Assembly: GCA_016930015.1 (NCBI GenBank)
Contig: JAFGHR010000079.1
Location: 1 to 64,000 of the forward strand
Direction of reading: 5' to 3'
Source of the DNA: Anaerolineae bacterium
GTDB lineage: Bacteria; Chloroflexota; Anaerolineae; Aggregatilineales; Aggregatilineaceae
Length of the DNA: 64,000 nt
The notes below the pieces were generated by a model. The model was not told where the DNA came from and did no database searches. It worked only from the letters and a program-made list of their open reading frames with translations. Positions 62,894-64,000 of the stretch are shown piece after piece (within the stretch, counting starts at the first letter, position 1; each line of letters begins with the position of its first letter). The position numbers and the translations under genes were made by a program.

Positions 62894-63699
62894 GACGATT
62901 CGTGCTCTGTTTTGTGAAAATCTCCGAAAAGATCGAGTTCAATCGGGCGCACCAGATCAGCCGCCTGACCATCCTGGGCAGGAAAGGTCAAACCGCGCGC
63001 CAGGACAACCGGCAGTCCTTCATCTGCCTGGCCACTCAGCAAGCCCGCTGCGGCGGCCAGTTCATCGCCAAAGCCCGTAACGGTGACTTCCAGCCGGTTG
63101 CCGAACAAGTCCGGCTGTCCGCGCCAATCGCGGAGCGCAGGTAACCCCGCCACGCCAATCGCAAATCCAACCGTCCCCAAACGAAACGGGCGCCCGTGTG
63201 AATCGGTGATCACGATTCCCGGTGACACGCCCACCAGCCGGTTGATGTCCGCGCGTATCTGGCAAGCCGACCGGTCGGGGTCTTCTGGCAGCAGCAGCAC
63301 CCATTCACCACTTTTCATTCCGACATTGGAATGGTCGATCCCGGCGTTGGCCAGCGTAAAACCCAGCCGGTGACGCACGATCAACACATTACGTCTCATG
63401 CGCGAAATAGCCGTTGATTCACGCAAAATCAATTCCACCAAGCGGGGGTCTTTGTATACGATTTCAGCCACGGCGCGCGCCCGCTCCGAGGGCGTGACTG
63501 TGCTCAGATCGACGTAGCGCCTTTCAGCCTTGGAAATCAGCTTGGAGGTAATAATCAGAATGTCGTTTGTTTGCAGCGTTAACCCTGCCGACTCAAGACC
63601 GGCAATGATCAACCGGGCTATTTCGTCACCCGGTTGAACAAACGGTATATCCGGCAGCGCTGTCAGGGTCAGTTGTGTAAGTTGGGATTTGTCGTGCAC
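62890..63699 (-). CDS. cofE: Coenzyme F420-0:L-glutamate ligase
   Basis: CofE adds glutamates to F420-0 with GTP. The 269-residue protein has PFVQPGDEIARLIIAGLESAG, DILIITSKLISKAERRYVDLS, FTLANAGIDHSNVG, LLPEDPDRSA with the metal-site region, GIVITDSHGRPFRLGTVGFA with the GTP site, and GVAGLPALRDWRGQPDLFG. The start is GTG, 1 base after the npdG stop. The family has about 250 residues, so it is full length. In actinobacteria it is fused to the nitroreductase domain that is here a separate gene. Confidence 0.95.
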   Translation of the reverse strand: MHDKSQLTQLTLTALPDIPFVQPGDEIARLIIAGLESAGLTLQTNDILIITSKLISKAERRYVDLSTVTPSERARAVAEIVYKDPRLVELILRESTAISRMRRNVLIVRHRLGFTLANAGIDHSNVGMKSGEWVLLLPEDPDRSACQIRADINRLVGVSPGIVITDSHGRPFRLGTVGFAIGVAGLPALRDWRGQPDLFGNRLEVTVTGFGDELAAAAGLLSGQADEGLPVVLARGLTFPAQDGQAADLVRPIELDLFGDFHKTEHESS

Positions 63700-63700
63700 G

Positions 63701-64000
63701 TTACTCCAAACCTGTAATCCGGATTCCGGCGCCTGATACGTTGTAACGCTTATTGATATACAGCAGCACCGGGGTTAATGCCTCAACCGCCACTGCGTTC
63801 GCCAGTGAGCCAGCATCGATTCCGCGCATGCCATCAACAGCGTCGATAAGATGGAATATCTCGGCTTTGGCCTCATCGTCGTCACCACACACGAGCACAT
63901 CACAGTTCACGCTGTGATCAAGGTCCTTCAGATGCACTGCCGAGATGTTTTGAAATGCAGCCACAACGCGTACACCCTCACCTAACAGGGCCTGTGCTTC
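63701..64000 (-). CDS. npdG: F420H2:NADP+ oxidoreductase, C-terminal part (truncated by window end)
   Basis: The last 99 residues of an NADPH-dependent F420 reductase. [67 protein letters not shown], and [10 protein letters not shown] are typical of this enzyme, which exchanges hydride between NADPH and F420. The reading frame runs open to base 64000; the N-terminal NADP-binding half lies beyond the window. It is the most upstream visible gene of the F420 operon. Confidence 0.93.
   Translation of the reverse strand, partial: EAQALLGEGVRVVAAFQNISAVHLKDLDHSVNCDVLVCGDDDEAKAEIFHLIDAVDGMRGIDAGSLANAVAVEALTPVLLYINKRYNVSGAGIRITGLE

Overview
The window is a dense, bacterial, single-replicon-like stretch (about 55 genes, short intergenic gaps, moderate-to-high GC). 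The gene set points to Chloroflexota, most likely an Anaerolineae-type lineage: a K+-independent H+-pyrophosphatase, long-form HPF, a Tad/Flp pilus export cluster without a secretin, a complete-looking coenzyme F420 operon, proline/threonine-rich secreted proteins and very large GT-C membrane proteins. This is an inference from gene content; no rRNA or other phylogenetic marker was used, and no tRNA or rRNA gene was seen.

Layout. 1-47: a truncated, possibly IS630-like transposase end. 159-2594: H+-pyrophosphatase, preceded by a long leader (2595-3345) with a strong promoter, an 18-codon leader ORF and mutually exclusive hairpins. 3346-8306 (+): secreted protein, pth, mfd. 8452-16471 (-): DegV, TolB-like lipoprotein, AlbA/Schlafen-type regulator, lon, folC. 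16784-21236 (+): FlgD-like protein, PhnD-like lipoprotein, two GT2 glycosyltransferases. 21233-32228 (-): unknown GT-A-like protein, hpf, comF, tadC, tadB, tadA, a receiver-TadZ ATPase, cpaB, then a DegS/NarL-type two-component pair. 32671-33120: remnant of a sugar ABC permease. 33425-38657 (+): argG, argH, a GT-C-like membrane protein. 38641-40339 (-): sugar-phosphate transferase and selD. 40544-42971 (+): ruvB, DUF2905, queA. 43508-45203 (+): purine nucleoside phosphorylase and a membrane protein. 45220-56371 (-): a molybdenum hydroxylase island. 56442-64000 (-): GT-C protein, thioesterase, LLM oxidoreductase and F420 genes cofC, cofD, nitroreductase, cofE and npdG, the last running off the window.

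Two themes stand out. First, selenium: selD carries an in-frame UGA at its catalytic cysteine, so it is a selenoprotein whose true start lies 87 bp upstream of the open frame that begins after the UGA. The molybdenum hydroxylase island carries yqeB and a yqeC-mocA fusion, the accessory genes of selenium-dependent molybdenum hydroxylases. Second, cis-regulation: the pyrophosphatase leader (2925-3136) looks like a ribosome-controlled RNA switch that I do not recognise; 10-bp-phased TTATCCCACA arrays occur at 8305-8399 and 16581-16610; a dispersed repeat of about 57 bp occurs at 15009 and 56405; and two 14-bp direct repeats 21 bp apart sit at the promoter of the Tad operon.
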